A stretch of 64,000 nucleotides of DNA from Nitrospira sp. (GCA_018242685.1 JAFEBM010000041.1:33665-97664); one strand, 5' to 3'. Numbered from the stretch's first letter, positions 1-8,945 are shown. Made by a program: numbers and translations. Notes: a model not told the origin generated them from the sequence alone.

Positions 1-183
1 GATACCCGCCCGGAACGTAGTTCGGCGTACTCTAGCCAATCTCATCTTCATGAGTCAACAGATTCTTGGAGCGTCTTGGAGAGTCCTGAACGGAAATGCT
101 GCCTAAAGCCGCACAGGCAGAACGGTAATTTCGCGCCTTGCCTCCTTGATTCATGCCTCATTCCTATGTGATAGCTACGCTTT

Positions 184-801
184 ATGATACTGGCCGGCTG
201 CTTCGCAGGAATCTTATTTATCGGACTAATCGTCGGTGATTGGCTGTATTTCATTCGGCTGACCCCGGACGCCATCCGGTACGGTTGCCGTGTCGCGAAC
301 AACCCGGATCAGTGGCCTGGAACCGTGCTCACAACCCTCGGCGATCGGTTCACTCCGGAGGGCGTGCTGATGCTTCCACATGGAGTGGCCTGGTATTATC
401 CACAGCTCTCCCAGATTGCGATTCGTCCACAGTATCGATTGTTCGCCAGACGGTTCCGGACTGCCTGGCCGGTGAAAGGGCTGATTCATCTTTCGCCGCA
501 CGACCAGTCGCTGCATACGCTGTGTGTAAAGCGTATGCCGTGGTCATCGGCCCTCATGACGCTCTTGTGGTTTGCGCTCGTCTTGATCGGGTCCCTGACC
601 TTCGTAGTGCAGTATGCCATGGAAGGAGGGTTTGCTTCACTGGGGGGAACTCTTACGGGCGTGGCGATCGTTGCCCTCGCCGCCCTTGTGCTGGCCTTCG
701 GGCTCGTCACGGTGGCCCTCGCGTATCGGCTCGAAGACAGCCGTCTCATGAAAGTCTATGACGAGTTGCGAGCTACCGTTGCGCTCCCCACCACTTCCTA
801 G
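184..801 (+). CDS. Membrane protein of unknown function
   Basis: I do not recognise this 205-residue protein. It has a hydrophobic N-terminal segment (about residues 2-24), a soluble middle of about 90 residues, and two further membrane segments (about 120-142 and 150-177), ending in a short polar tail. The layout suggests an inner-membrane protein with one central soluble domain. It is the only long frame here with a sensible membrane topology; the overlapping frames lack composition expected of proteins. It stands alone, facing the convergent small gene at 821-1165. Confidence 0.65.
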   Translation: MILAGCFAGILFIGLIVGDWLYFIRLTPDAIRYGCRVANNPDQWPGTVLTTLGDRFTPEGVLMLPHGVAWYYPQLSQIAIRPQYRLFARRFRTAWPVKGLIHLSPHDQSLHTLCVKRMPWSSALMTLLWFALVLIGSLTFVVQYAMEGGFASLGGTLTGVAIVALAALVLAFGLVTVALAYRLEDSRLMKVYDELRATVALPTTS

Positions 802-820
802 CCGGACCCGGTGTTCTCTC

Positions 821-1165
821 TTACGTGAGAAACAAGTTCAAGAACTGATCGTATTCCGCCGGCAAGTTCAAGGTCGATCGGTTACGAGCGAGGCCGGCGA
901 TGATCCCGCGATGTTTTTTTGCGAGGCCCGATGCGTCAAAGGCCAGTCGAAACTGCTGCCACCGCAAGACGGGATCGGCCAGGATTCGGGTTTGTTCTTC
1001 GATCGGGAGTCCATGTATCATGGTTATCAATGTACGGATGGCCTTCTCCACGCTTTCATACGGAGGAGCGAGTTGAAGCCCGGCATAGAACGTTTCGAGG
1101 TGATGACGGAATTCCGCTTTCAGAGTCTGGAGTGGATCGGGTGTCGTCGAGGAAGCTTCGGGCAT
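821..1165 (-). CDS. Small hypothetical protein
   Basis: A 114-residue, mostly helical soluble protein of unknown function. It has no signal peptide or membrane segment and no motif that I recognise. Its amino-acid composition is normal for a protein, unlike the arginine- and serine-rich overlapping frames on the other strand. It is convergent with the membrane protein at 184-801 and diverges from the lipoprotein at 1228, so about 60 bases at 1166-1227 must hold both start regions. Confidence 0.5.
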   Translation of the reverse strand: MPEASSTTPDPLQTLKAEFRHHLETFYAGLQLAPPYESVEKAIRTLITMIHGLPIEEQTRILADPVLRWQQFRLAFDASGLAKKHRGIIAGLARNRSTLNLPAEYDQFLNLFLT

Positions 1166-1227
1166 GATATTCCAGACGATGATACGGCATGACGAAACCA
1201 GGTGACAACTTTTCCACGGAGGAATGT

Positions 1228-1713
1228 ATGAATCGGCTGTTCACTGGGGTCTGTGCGCTGATGGGAATACTCGTACTGGCTGGGTGCTCCTCATATCGTC
1301 ATCATCACGGCATAATGAGCGCCGGCAAGAGCGAGGCGTACTGGCAGAAGGGCCAGCAAGACATGGAAGGGCTGATCAATCGAACCGTCCAAGATCCCGA
1401 TAAGGCCAAACAGGTCAATGTGCTTGTCGGCGAGATCATCAAGGAGATCAAGACAAGCCGTGAACAGGAACGGGCCTATCACCGGGACCTCTATACCTTG
1501 AACGCCAGTTATACCGCGATGCCCGATGAATTTTCAAAAATTCTCAACGAGGCGAATATTCAGCGAATGCAGAGTTCAGCCAAGATATTGAGCCTCCGGT
1601 TCAAGATGAAGGACCTGATGACCGCCGATGAGTGGAAGACGCTCACCGATAAAATGCTGTCCTACAGCAGTCGGTATCAGCACGGCGAGAGTGGAACAAA
1701 AACAGGTTACTAA
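1228..1713 (+). CDS. Lipoprotein of unknown function
   Basis: A 161-residue lipoprotein. I chose the ATG at 1228 over an upstream in-frame ATG at 1189 because a Shine-Dalgarno stretch (cggagga, 1217-1223) lies just before it and because the signal peptide then starts directly. The signal peptide ends in the lipobox LAGC, with Cys20 as the lipidated residue. The mature part begins with a His-rich patch (SSYRHHHG) and is otherwise helical and charged, with a possible coiled coil around residues 40-110. The His patch might bind metal; function is unknown. Confidence 0.75.
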   Translation: MNRLFTGVCALMGILVLAGCSSYRHHHGIMSAGKSEAYWQKGQQDMEGLINRTVQDPDKAKQVNVLVGEIIKEIKTSREQERAYHRDLYTLNASYTAMPDEFSKILNEANIQRMQSSAKILSLRFKMKDLMTADEWKTLTDKMLSYSSRYQHGESGTKTGY

Positions 1714-1715
1714 AC

Positions 1716-1746
1716 AAGGTTGCGGCTGAGGTTAACCCTCAACCTT
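1716..1746. terminator. Possible bidirectional terminator hairpin
   Basis: The arms AAGGTTG (1716-1722) and CAACCTT (1740-1746) are exact reverse complements and enclose a second short inverted repeat, GAGG-TTAAC-CCTC. The site lies between the stop of the lipoprotein gene and the stop of the convergent beta-propeller gene, where a two-way terminator is expected. There is no clear T-tract, so it may be only a hairpin. Confidence 0.4.
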
Positions 1747-1750
1747 GACC

Positions 1751-2794
1751 TCAACCTGAGCCTGCTGCCGGCGCGGCTTTGAGCGGCACAGCCGTCCAGT
1801 TCGAGCCGGCATCGGTCGAACGATACAGACCGCTACCATTAGTACCGGCGTAGAGTATCTGCGGATTCTTAGGATTCATCGCCAGAGCGCGAATATTGAG
1901 CGTCGCAAAGCCCTGGTTCACCGCCTGCCAGGACTTTCCACTGTCGGAACTTTTCCAGACCCCTTTCGGACCCCCGACATAGAGCTGTGACGGTTCTGTG
2001 GGGTGAAGAAGAATACTGCTGATAAAGGGATCAGCGAGGGATTGTCCAATCCGTTCCCACTGCTCTCCGCTGTTGGTGGTGCGAAAGAAGCCCTTCGTCG
2101 TACCGGCATACACGATATTGGGAGTCGTCCGGTCGATTTCAATGGCATTGACACCCAGCGCCATGGCCGACGCCAACTCGCTCTCCGGAATCAATCCGTT
2201 ATTGATTCTTTTCCACAACATCGCCCCGTCGTCCGAGCGATACATCCCGCCCGTCGTTCCGCCAAACAGGATGGTAGGGTCCTTGGGATTGATGGCAATG
2301 GATGTCACAATGTGGACTTCCTTCATCCCGTTCATCCGTTCTGCCCATTCACGGCCGCCGTCCTTTGTAAGAAAAACGCCGACGGTCGTCGCAATATAGA
2401 TCTTCTCGCTCAGGGCGGGATGGAACACAAATTGATTCACGAACGAGACATGTTCCTTCAATCCAACATTATGTGGGAGCCAATGTTGGCCTCCGTCCGG
2501 ACTTTTGTAGACCGCGTCCCCCATCGTGCCGGCATAGATCGTGGCCGGCAGGAGAGGATCGATCGTGAGCGTGGTGACTCGACGCGCGCTGAAACTCAGG
2601 AATCGCTCCCAGGTTCCACCGGCGTCGCGAGACTTATAGACGGCATCGTTCGTCGCGACGTAAAGGATGTTGGTTTTGGTGGGATGGAGCGCGATCGACA
2701 CGATCGACTCGCTCTCCCTTTGGCAGCCGAGACAAAGCAGGACAAAAGACAAGAAGGCGAATCGAGCGACGGGACAGACGGTTCGAGTCAACAT
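1751..2794 (-). CDS. YCF48/BNR-type beta-propeller lipoprotein
   Basis: A 347-residue exported protein. The N-terminus is a lipoprotein signal peptide ending in the lipobox CLGC at about residue 24. The rest is a series of about six repeats of 43-45 residues, each with a core such as YKSRDAGGTWE, YKSPDGGQHW, YRSDDGAMLW or YRSTDAGSNW, separated by segments like NPKNPQILYAGT. These are the BNR/YCF48 (sortilin-like) blades of a beta-propeller. Family members act as scaffolds or glycan binders; a specific role cannot be read from sequence. The overlapping 268-residue plus-strand frame is a shadow. Confidence 0.85.
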   Translation of the reverse strand: MLTRTVCPVARFAFLSFVLLCLGCQRESESIVSIALHPTKTNILYVATNDAVYKSRDAGGTWERFLSFSARRVTTLTIDPLLPATIYAGTMGDAVYKSPDGGQHWLPHNVGLKEHVSFVNQFVFHPALSEKIYIATTVGVFLTKDGGREWAERMNGMKEVHIVTSIAINPKDPTILFGGTTGGMYRSDDGAMLWKRINNGLIPESELASAMALGVNAIEIDRTTPNIVYAGTTKGFFRTTNSGEQWERIGQSLADPFISSILLHPTEPSQLYVGGPKGVWKSSDSGKSWQAVNQGFATLNIRALAMNPKNPQILYAGTNGSGLYRSTDAGSNWTAVPLKAAPAAGSG

Positions 2795-2964
2795 GGCGTG
2801 ATAGCGTAAGACTGGACCACAGCGATCGGATGGGAGTCAAGGCGGGAACGGGAGCGTCCGCAGAAATCTCGACTGAGGAGGAGCAAGCCATTCGACTTCC
2901 CCGGGATACGATAACGATTGCACGAGTGTCCTCCTGAGGCATTCGTTTTACGCCCGCACCTTAG

Positions 2965-3201
2965 CTTAATCGACCGCAGCCATATTGCAGTTGCCATCGG
3001 CTCTGCCGATCATTCAAGTATAGACTGACATACGTGGTAAACGGCATATGCGTCATACGCTACGACAATGAGGCAGGAAAGGGCGACCACCGACATGTCG
3101 GTGCGGAAGAGTTCGTCTACTCATTCCAAACGCCGGAGAAGCTTGTCGCCGACTTCGAACGCGACATGATGAGGTGGAACCGTGAAAACCGTCGTTCTTG
3201 A
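2965..3201 (+). pseudogene. Decayed TumE (DUF6516) toxin gene
   Basis: The frame from about 2965 to the TGA at 3199-3201 reads through FKYRLTYVVNG, RYDNEAGKGDHRHVG, EKLVADF and MMRWNRE. This is the conserved C-terminal two-thirds of TumE-family toxins. No start codon with a ribosome site precedes it, and a TAG at 2962-2964 closes the frame. The preceding conserved part (ILQLPSALP, about 2982-3011) lies in another frame, so a frameshift near 3010 separates the two halves. The gene overlaps the start of the intact antitoxin at 3182 by 20 bases, the normal arrangement for this pair. Confidence 0.7.
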
Positions 3202-3529
3202 TGTCCGCTCCCCAAACGAAGCCATGACTGATTTTGTCCGTGTCTGGAAAACAGGGAAGGGTGAGAAAGCCGCGCGCCTTACCTTCGCCACACCGGAACT
3301 TCTCTGGAAAGTGTTGACGGCGAAGCGTTGGCAATTACTGAAGACGATGTGTGGAGCCGGCCCTCTGTCGATTCGCGAAGCAGCGCGCCGTGTCGGGCGA
3401 GATGTGAAGGCCGTCCATACGGACGTGACGGCGCTGTTAAGCGCCGGAGTGCTCGATCGAGTCGAGGATGGTCGGATAATTTTCCCGTTCGACTCAGTGA
3501 AAGTCGAGTTCCTTCTCCACGCCGCATAA
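3182..3529 (+). CDS. TumA-like HTH antitoxin
   Basis: A 115-residue DNA-binding protein that starts at GTG 3182 inside the end of the TumE remnant. The C-terminal half holds a winged helix-turn-helix (about residues 45-100: RWQLLKTMCGAGPLSIREAARRVGRDVKAVHTDV), with the core IREAARRVGRDVKAVH. Antitoxins of TumE/TumA modules neutralise the toxin and repress their own operon. Here the toxin is broken, so the antitoxin survives without a partner and may act only as a repressor. Confidence 0.75.
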   Translation: MKTVVLDVRSPNEAMTDFVRVWKTGKGEKAARLTFATPELLWKVLTAKRWQLLKTMCGAGPLSIREAARRVGRDVKAVHTDVTALLSAGVLDRVEDGRIIFPFDSVKVEFLLHAA

Positions 3530-3556
3530 ATCGTCTGAAGATTAGGCTCAACACGC

Positions 3557-4567
3557 ATGGCCCAAATTCACACACATTACGACAATCTCAAAGTGGCGCG
3601 TAACGCACCGCCTGAGATCACACGTGCGGCATACAGAGCATTTTCTCAAAAATTTCACCCAGACAGAAACCCAGACAATTCTGATGCAGCCCGAATCATG
3701 GCGATTACCAATGCCTCGTATGAGGTGTTATCCGACCCAGATAAACGGCGTGAGCATGATCAATGGATCAAAGAAGTAGAAGCCGCGAGCCATGCTAAGG
3801 TGAAGGCTAGTCAGGCTGTTCATAGTACTACTCAAGTTCAGCCTCAGCCTTCAGTTGCCCCACCCGTTTTACATAGACTTGTTCTACCCCTATTTAATTT
3901 GGTCAAAGGGCTCGTTATTTGGGCGTTTTCCTACATGATAGGCATCGGTATTTTGATTGGCGTCCTCTGGATTATTGGAAGCGCTTTTGATCTCTTCGGT
4001 GGGAAAAGCTCGCCACCTCCTGGACCAAAACCATATCAAGTAGACCCTGCCTCGGAGCGCTCAGCGTATGCGAGGCCCAGCACAGCCCCAAACGGTAATC
4101 CCCGGCCTGTTTCCTCTGGATACGTAAAGGACTACCAACGTCTCCATGCAGACGGACTCTCAACCGTAACCGTAGACAACGGCTGAAACGATTCCGACGT
4201 ATTTGTAAAATTGGTTTCGCTGGATGGTGCGCAGGCTTATCCAGTCCGTCAATTTTATATTCCTGCATTCGGTAGCTTCACTTTGAATAACGTTACCGCA
4301 GGAAGTTACGACATTCGTTACCGTGATCTCGACAATGGCGGCCTATCTCGCTCCGAAGCGTTTAACCTTGAGGAGAATCCTACCTATGATGGTACGCAGT
4401 TCAGTAACATCACAATAACCTTGTACAAGGTGCGAAACGGGAACATGAAAACCTATGGTCTTGCCGAAGCGGAATTTCGAGCCATGCAATGCGCTTCAGG
4501 CGACTGCCAGAAGCTGCGCTTTTGCCATCCGCTGAGTTTAACGTCAGACACTCTGAGATCATCATGA
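3557..4567 (+). pseudogene. J-domain membrane protein gene with in-frame TGA
   Basis: The first 209 codons (3557-4186) encode a J domain (residues about 7-70; helix II, the HPD signature in FHPDRNPDN at 33-35, then the helix III region), a proline- and glutamine-rich linker, and a membrane segment (about 115-140). A TGA at 4184-4186 then interrupts the frame. The same frame continues at once with NDSDVFVKLVSLDG and about 125 more codons to 4567, including a small beta-rich domain (FGSFTLNNVTAGSYDIRYRD). The downstream part has normal protein composition. A CGA-to-TGA change would explain it. The product is either a 209-residue truncated protein or a dead gene. Confidence 0.7.
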
Positions 4568-4680
4568 GCATCTACGCGACACTCTGGAGTCTTAAGTTCC
4601 CGAAATACGGGGACGGCCACACCGGTGCGAACATGGGTCAGAGACGGCGTCAGATCTTGTCTTATGCATCTCGGTGAGAT
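4564..4680 (+). pseudogene. Fragment of a small conserved protein (MSIYATLW family)
   Basis: From ATG 4564 the frame begins MSIYATLWSLKFPKYGDGHTG, which looks like the start of a small conserved bacterial protein that I know only as a hypothetical family. After about 22 codons the similarity stops. A neighbouring frame then gives WVR and later HLGE in the expected spacing, which points to a one-base deletion near 4627. A stop follows at 4675-4677. I read it as a decayed gene. Confidence 0.45.
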
Positions 4681-4688
4681 AGAGGCAG

Positions 4689-4735
4689 CGACTGCTGCGT
4701 ATCGAATTTCCCGAGGCCTTCTACCACGTCGCCAT
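4689..4735 (+). pseudogene. Fragment of REP-associated (Y1) transposase
   Basis: This short stretch encodes RLLRIEFPEAFYHVA, which matches the first conserved residues of REP-associated tyrosine transposases (typically LRIEFPGAFYHV followed by T/S-RGN). The following sequence is unrelated and lacks the HUH motif and catalytic tyrosine. Only the extreme N-terminus survives, as a scar in the 4.5-4.8 kb gene graveyard. Confidence 0.5.
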
Positions 4736-4843
4736 CGACACATTGGGGTCAGGACTTTCAATCACACCTTCACCGCCTCGCGCGTCTTCCACGATCTCGC
4801 GTGAACCTGTTATTGTGCCCGATCACCCACTGGGAGGTCGGCC

Positions 4844-5149
4844 ATGGACATGTTGATGATCGTCTTTCGCGCCTCGCTGCAAGTTCGCGTACACGAGATC
4901 TTACGGAGTTGCGACGTACTGGCTTTTACGGAAATCCCGGAAACGGTCGGCACGGGACAGTCCGGGCCCGCAGAAGGGATCTCGTTCTATCCCGAGACCA
5001 ACAGGGTGATCATGGTCGCTCTCGAGCCAGCGCAGCGCGACAAGGTGGGCACCGCGATCAAAGAGTGGTGCGATGAGACGTTGAAGCGCCCGGGGTGGGT
5101 GAAACCCGCGATCCGCGTCTTCTCCTGGCCCTGTACACAACTCGCCTAG
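4844..5149 (+). CDS. PII-like small protein
   Basis: A 101-residue protein with the ferredoxin-like fold pattern of PII-like proteins: beta strand MLMIVFRASL, helix QVRVHEILRSC, strand AFTEIPETVG, a loop, strand RVIMVALEP, helix KVGTAIKEWC, and a C-terminal tail. It resembles the short transporter-associated PII-like group (PG0541 type) more than true GlnB, because the long T-loop with its uridylylation tyrosine is missing. Such proteins bind small effectors near metal or ion transporters. No transporter is adjacent here. A weak ribosome site (gggaggt) lies upstream of the ATG at 4844. Confidence 0.6.
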   Translation: MDMLMIVFRASLQVRVHEILRSCDVLAFTEIPETVGTGQSGPAEGISFYPETNRVIMVALEPAQRDKVGTAIKEWCDETLKRPGWVKPAIRVFSWPCTQLA

Positions 5150-5501
5150 CGGCGGAATCATCCAGCCCTTCCACCGCCTTTCTCCCCTCTTCGCCACTCT
5201 TGGAGTCTGTGTCGGTCTGATCTCCAACTCGATGAAGTGCAGGGTGACCCTTGGCCCATCGTCCTATAAACAGGCATCTGTAGCATCTCGCCCCAAAGCG
5301 CACGACCGCGATGGGGACTTTAGCCGCAACGGTATTCGGTCAGCGCAGGTTCAAGTCACGGAATCAACCATTGGACGTGAGCTTTCGCGCCGATCAAAGG
5401 GCGATGGCCAATGGCACAATGATCGCAGTGTTCACGCTGGACGAGGTTGGATACTCCACTCGTGTATCTGATCGTCTTACTTCACACACAAGGGGGATAT
5501 T
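5150..5501. other. Intergenic, no gene recognised
   Basis: About 350 bases with only short frames (up to 79 codons) whose translations are rich in Arg and Ser and show no motif. I see no hairpin with a T-tract. It must contain the promoter of the PepSY gene, whose ribosome site (aaggggga) is at 5489-5497. Confidence 0.4.
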
Positions 5502-5840
5502 ATGAGACAGATCGTCATGGCAGCATTGGCGGCGGGAATCGTCTTGGCATTGGGCGGGACTGCGATTGCCGATAAGAAGGGGGAGAAGCACAAGTCCAAG
5601 ATTGAAATGGCGGAGACGGCGAAGGTCACGATTGATCAGGCGATCAAGACGGCGTCCGAGAAGGTGCCGGGCCACGTCATCGAGGCTGAGTTGGAAAAGA
5701 AGCATGACACGACAGTGTGGGAAGTCGAAATCGTGACGGACGACAAGATGATTAAGGAAGTGCACGTCGATGCGGATTCCGGCGCCATTATCGATGTGGA
5801 AGATAAGGGCAAGGCACACAAGGACAAAGGGAAGCATTGA
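5502..5840 (+). CDS. PepSY-domain periplasmic protein
   Basis: A 112-residue exported protein. Residues 1-23 form a signal peptide (hydrophobic core VMAALAAGIVLALGGTAIA, cleavage after AIA). Residues about 43-100 form a PepSY domain: the helix TIDQAIKTASEKVPGHVIEAELE, then WEVEIVTDDKMIKEVHVDADSGAIID. The mature ends are lysine- and histidine-rich. PepSY proteins are thought to modulate periplasmic peptidases or signalling. It appears monocistronic with a strong ribosome site. Confidence 0.85.
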   Translation: MRQIVMAALAAGIVLALGGTAIADKKGEKHKSKIEMAETAKVTIDQAIKTASEKVPGHVIEAELEKKHDTTVWEVEIVTDDKMIKEVHVDADSGAIIDVEDKGKAHKDKGKH

Positions 5841-5979
5841 CCTGTCAGTGCTGAGAGGCCTGGTTGGGTAAGCTCTGCGTTATGGCCATCGTGCTTTGGC
5901 TCGCGGAGGCTGGTCTGGTCGCCTGGTTGTGCGTGCGGATGATCATGTCAAACAACTGCCGGCTAACCTCAGCTTTCCC

Positions 5980-7134
5980 CTACATTTTGAGACGCTCGGC
6001 ATAGCCGGTCAGCTCGACATAGCCCTGGCCTTTCACGGGCCGGCCTTGTTTGGTGCCTGTCACCGTCACTGCTCCTTCCCAATAGGAGACCTTGGTGCCG
6101 CGCAAGATGCGCAATTCCTGATTTGCGAGCAGCGGAGTGACATCCAGCACCAGATCGAGAGACGGGAACCTCAGCCGCCATCGGCTGGGATACGTCGCCT
6201 TGCTTTCTGGGCTAGTCCAGGTTCCGGTCGATTCGATTTGAAAGTCCGTCACCTCCAGATGTCGGGTGCGTCCATCCGGAGACACTGCAGTCCCGCTCGA
6301 CGCAAGGTCGGACGATCCGTCTTTCCGACGTATCCGATACAACATGAGTTCGGTGTCGTCCTCCAACTGGAGGCTGAACCAGTCCCATCCGACTTGATCG
6401 TTCCCGAGATCACCGGACCCGAATTCACGATCCATCCAGCTGATGCCGGAAACGTCGAACTGTTCGCCGTTGATCGTCAGGCTCCCCGTCGTCGCGAGCC
6501 TCGTGAACGAATAGTAGTGAGTGGCTTGACCCACATCTTTCCCTTTTACACTGATGCCGTCTATACCGTGAGTGACGAGCGGTTTGGCCGGTGTAAGTGT
6601 AAGGGCCAGGGCATGCGTCTCGTCGTGGGCCACCAAGGTATGTGACGCGGATGGTTCCGGCGATGCTTCGGCGCGCCAATCATCGATCCAGACACGGAGC
6701 CGCGACTCGTCGGCGCCGGCCTTCCCCAACCCCTCACGGCTGATTTTTTCTGAGAAATGAAATCGTTTCCCGGTGATGTCGGTCACGGCGAAATGGGCCA
6801 GATACAGCTGGCTGATCGACCATTTCGACGGCAGAGTTTTGATGTCCTCCGGTGGGACGGCTCGACGGAAGAAGACCAACTCGAAGCCGAAGGATCGGCC
6901 GTTTTTCGACTGGAGATGGCCTGTGTAGTACCACCATTCGGTCTGATAGGTTGGGTGAGATCCATGGTCTCGAGGAAAATTGTACCGATACCCGGCGGTT
7001 GCAAACTGAAACGGAGTCGCAGGTGGGTTCGTTTCAGATGCCCCGCAGAGGTCGAAGGCCAGGGAAACCACGATGAGAATAACTAGCCGAACGACATGCA
7101 CCATCCACCTCGGTTCATGGGTCAACTCATGCAT
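5980..7134 (-). CDS. AttH/CrtC-like lipocalin-domain protein
   Basis: A 384-residue protein with an N-terminal hydrophobic export signal (about residues 12-32). The body matches the AttH/hydroxyneurosporene synthase (CrtC) lipocalin-like family: HPTYQTEWWYYTGHL near residue 60, GFELVFFRR, HFSEKISREG, the central WMDREFG (about 232), and GYVELTGYAERLKM at the C-terminus. Carotenoid hydratases share the fold, but AttH-type members are often encoded beside ABC permeases and have no proven reaction. Here it is single and diverges from the LON-domain gene, so a carotenoid role is not supported by context. Confidence 0.85.
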   Translation of the reverse strand: MHELTHEPRWMVHVVRLVILIVVSLAFDLCGASETNPPATPFQFATAGYRYNFPRDHGSHPTYQTEWWYYTGHLQSKNGRSFGFELVFFRRAVPPEDIKTLPSKWSISQLYLAHFAVTDITGKRFHFSEKISREGLGKAGADESRLRVWIDDWRAEASPEPSASHTLVAHDETHALALTLTPAKPLVTHGIDGISVKGKDVGQATHYYSFTRLATTGSLTINGEQFDVSGISWMDREFGSGDLGNDQVGWDWFSLQLEDDTELMLYRIRRKDGSSDLASSGTAVSPDGRTRHLEVTDFQIESTGTWTSPESKATYPSRWRLRFPSLDLVLDVTPLLANQELRILRGTKVSYWEGAVTVTGTKQGRPVKGQGYVELTGYAERLKM

Positions 7135-7284
7135 CGGAATAGAGCCAATGTCTTAGGCTGTTTATATCATGCGCACTCGCAAGTGAACAAATCGATGGTC
7201 TCAGAGCGACGTTTCGTATTTTCATGAGACTCAACGGTCAGCGCATCCGTTGACAATTTTCACACGTCTCAGCTATCGTGAGCT

Positions 7285-7974
7285 ATGCAGGCCGATCGTG
7301 AGCGGGGGGCGTCTGACCGGAGTCCGTCCAAGCATGCCGAACCTTTTCCAATTCCTGGTCGCCTTCCGGTATTCCCCTTACCCAACGTCGTTTTTTTTCC
7401 CAAGACGTACCTGCCGCTCCACATTTTTGAGCCACGCTATCGCCGGATGGTCGCTGATGTGACGATGGGCGGTCAATGCATTGCCATGGCGCTCCTTAAA
7501 GAAGGATGGGAACCGGACTACTATGGAAATCCGGCGATCTATCCCGCGCTCTGTATCGGACGGATCGTGAGTGTGCAACCCTTGCCGGACGGGCGCTCCA
7601 ACATTTTACTGCAAGGGCTCGAACGGTGCGAGATCTCCGAAGAACACTTCGACAAGCCGTATCGCGAAGCGACGATTCGCATCACGCCCATGCGCTCCGA
7701 CGAGGGGTTGGCGAAAGGCGTTCGGCGCGCACTGATCGACGTGCTCGGGCGATATCTCCAAGCGAGAGAGGATAGCGCGGCGTGGCAAGGGTTCTTTCGT
7801 GAAGAAGTCAGTGACGAAGTCTTGGTCAACACCCTCTCAACTTACCTGGACTGCACACCCCTGGAAAAACAGTTCTTACTGGAAGCAAACGGACTCCATC
7901 AACGGGCTCGTCGATTGAACGATCTGGTTCAATTCATGCTGCACGAACATCACGACACGAAGGGCTGGGAGTAA
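7285..7974 (+). CDS. LON substrate-binding-domain protein
   Basis: A 229-residue protein consisting of the N-terminal (LAN) domain of Lon protease without ATPase or peptidase parts. It contains LPVFPLPNVVFFPKTYLPLHIFEPRYRRM (residues about 27-55), GCIGRI-type strands and LLQGLERCEI, followed by a helical part. Stand-alone LON-domain proteins are common and their role is unclear. Its stop codon overlaps by one base the start of the ABC ATPase gene (TAATG, 7972-7976), so it is translated with the exporter operon 7285-9735. Confidence 0.85.
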   Translation: MQADRERGASDRSPSKHAEPFPIPGRLPVFPLPNVVFFPKTYLPLHIFEPRYRRMVADVTMGGQCIAMALLKEGWEPDYYGNPAIYPALCIGRIVSVQPLPDGRSNILLQGLERCEISEEHFDKPYREATIRITPMRSDEGLAKGVRRALIDVLGRYLQAREDSAAWQGFFREEVSDEVLVNTLSTYLDCTPLEKQFLLEANGLHQRARRLNDLVQFMLHEHHDTKGWE

Positions 7975-8945
7975 TGGATCGGACCATCGCAATCGCCGTC
8001 AGCCGTCTGTGCAAAACATATGACAGCCATAAAGCCGTCGATGACCTCTCGTTCCAAATCTACGCAGGAGAGATTTTTGGTCTGCTGGGACCGAACGGCG
8101 CGGGCAAGAGCACCACGCTTCGGACGCTCATCACATTGCTGCACCCGACATCGGGCACGGCGACCGTCATGGGTTACGACACGGTGCGCGAAGCGGATCA
8201 GGTCCGGACTGTGATCGGATACGTGCCTCAAGAACGGGCGATCGACCGCTTTCTGACCGGACGTGAACATCTCCAACTCCTCGGCGCGCTCTATCACCTG
8301 ACGAAAGAAGAAGCGGCGAAACGCATCGGTGAGCTGCTCAAACTGGTCGATCTGGAAGCCCATGCGGACCGTCCTGCCAAAACCTATTCCGGTGGCATGA
8401 AACGCAAGCTCGACATTGCCTGCGGGTTGCTGCCTGACCCAAAAATCTTGTTCCTCGACGAACCCACGCTCGGCCTCGACGTGCAAAGCCGTCTCCGGAT
8501 TTGGGAATACATCCGGATGCTCAAAACCCGTGGGATGACGGTTGTGATGACGACGAATTATCTGGATGAGGCCGATCAACTCTGCGATCGACTTGCCATT
8601 ATCGACGGCGGGAAAATCAAAACGCTGGGTTCTCCGGCTGAGCTCAAAATCGCTCTTGGCGGAGATATCGTGTCCCTCACACTGAAAGAGACGAGCCGAA
8701 TCCCGTCGCTGGAGTCGGACCTCACCGGCCGTCCGGCGATCAAGACCGTGAGAGCGACCACCAAAGGCTTGGATATTAGAGTAGAGACGCCCGAAAAGGC
8801 CTTGCCGACCATTCTCGAATCGGCCAATCGATTAGGGTGTGACATTGAGTTTATTCAATACAACCGTCCGCGCTTAGACGATGTGTTTATCGCGCACACC
8901 GGGAGAGCCATTACCGAATCGCCTCCCGAAGTCGAGTCGGCGTAA
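7974..8945 (+). CDS. ABC transporter ATP-binding protein (DrrA type)
   Basis: A 323-residue ABC ATPase. Walker A is GPNGAGKST (39-47), the signature is YSGGMKRKLDIA, Walker B is ILFLDEPTLGLD, and the H-loop region is MTTNYLDEA. The C-terminal 90 residues form the extra domain typical of DrrA-like exporters of drugs or lipids. It pairs with the ABC-2 permease that follows ten bases after its stop. The substrate cannot be read from the sequence. Confidence 0.93.
   Translation: MDRTIAIAVSRLCKTYDSHKAVDDLSFQIYAGEIFGLLGPNGAGKSTTLRTLITLLHPTSGTATVMGYDTVREADQVRTVIGYVPQERAIDRFLTGREHLQLLGALYHLTKEEAAKRIGELLKLVDLEAHADRPAKTYSGGMKRKLDIACGLLPDPKILFLDEPTLGLDVQSRLRIWEYIRMLKTRGMTVVMTTNYLDEADQLCDRLAIIDGGKIKTLGSPAELKIALGGDIVSLTLKETSRIPSLESDLTGRPAIKTVRATTKGLDIRVETPEKALPTILESANRLGCDIEFIQYNRPRLDDVFIAHTGRAITESPPEVESA

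Noticed and set aside
1..183. Possible gene end or promoter at left edge
   Set aside because: No frame with protein-like composition and no motif that I could support.
2003..2809. 268-codon plus-strand open frame
   Set aside because: It lies opposite the beta-propeller gene, is rich in Arg and His, and shows no motif. The minus-strand gene with regular repeats and a lipobox explains the region.
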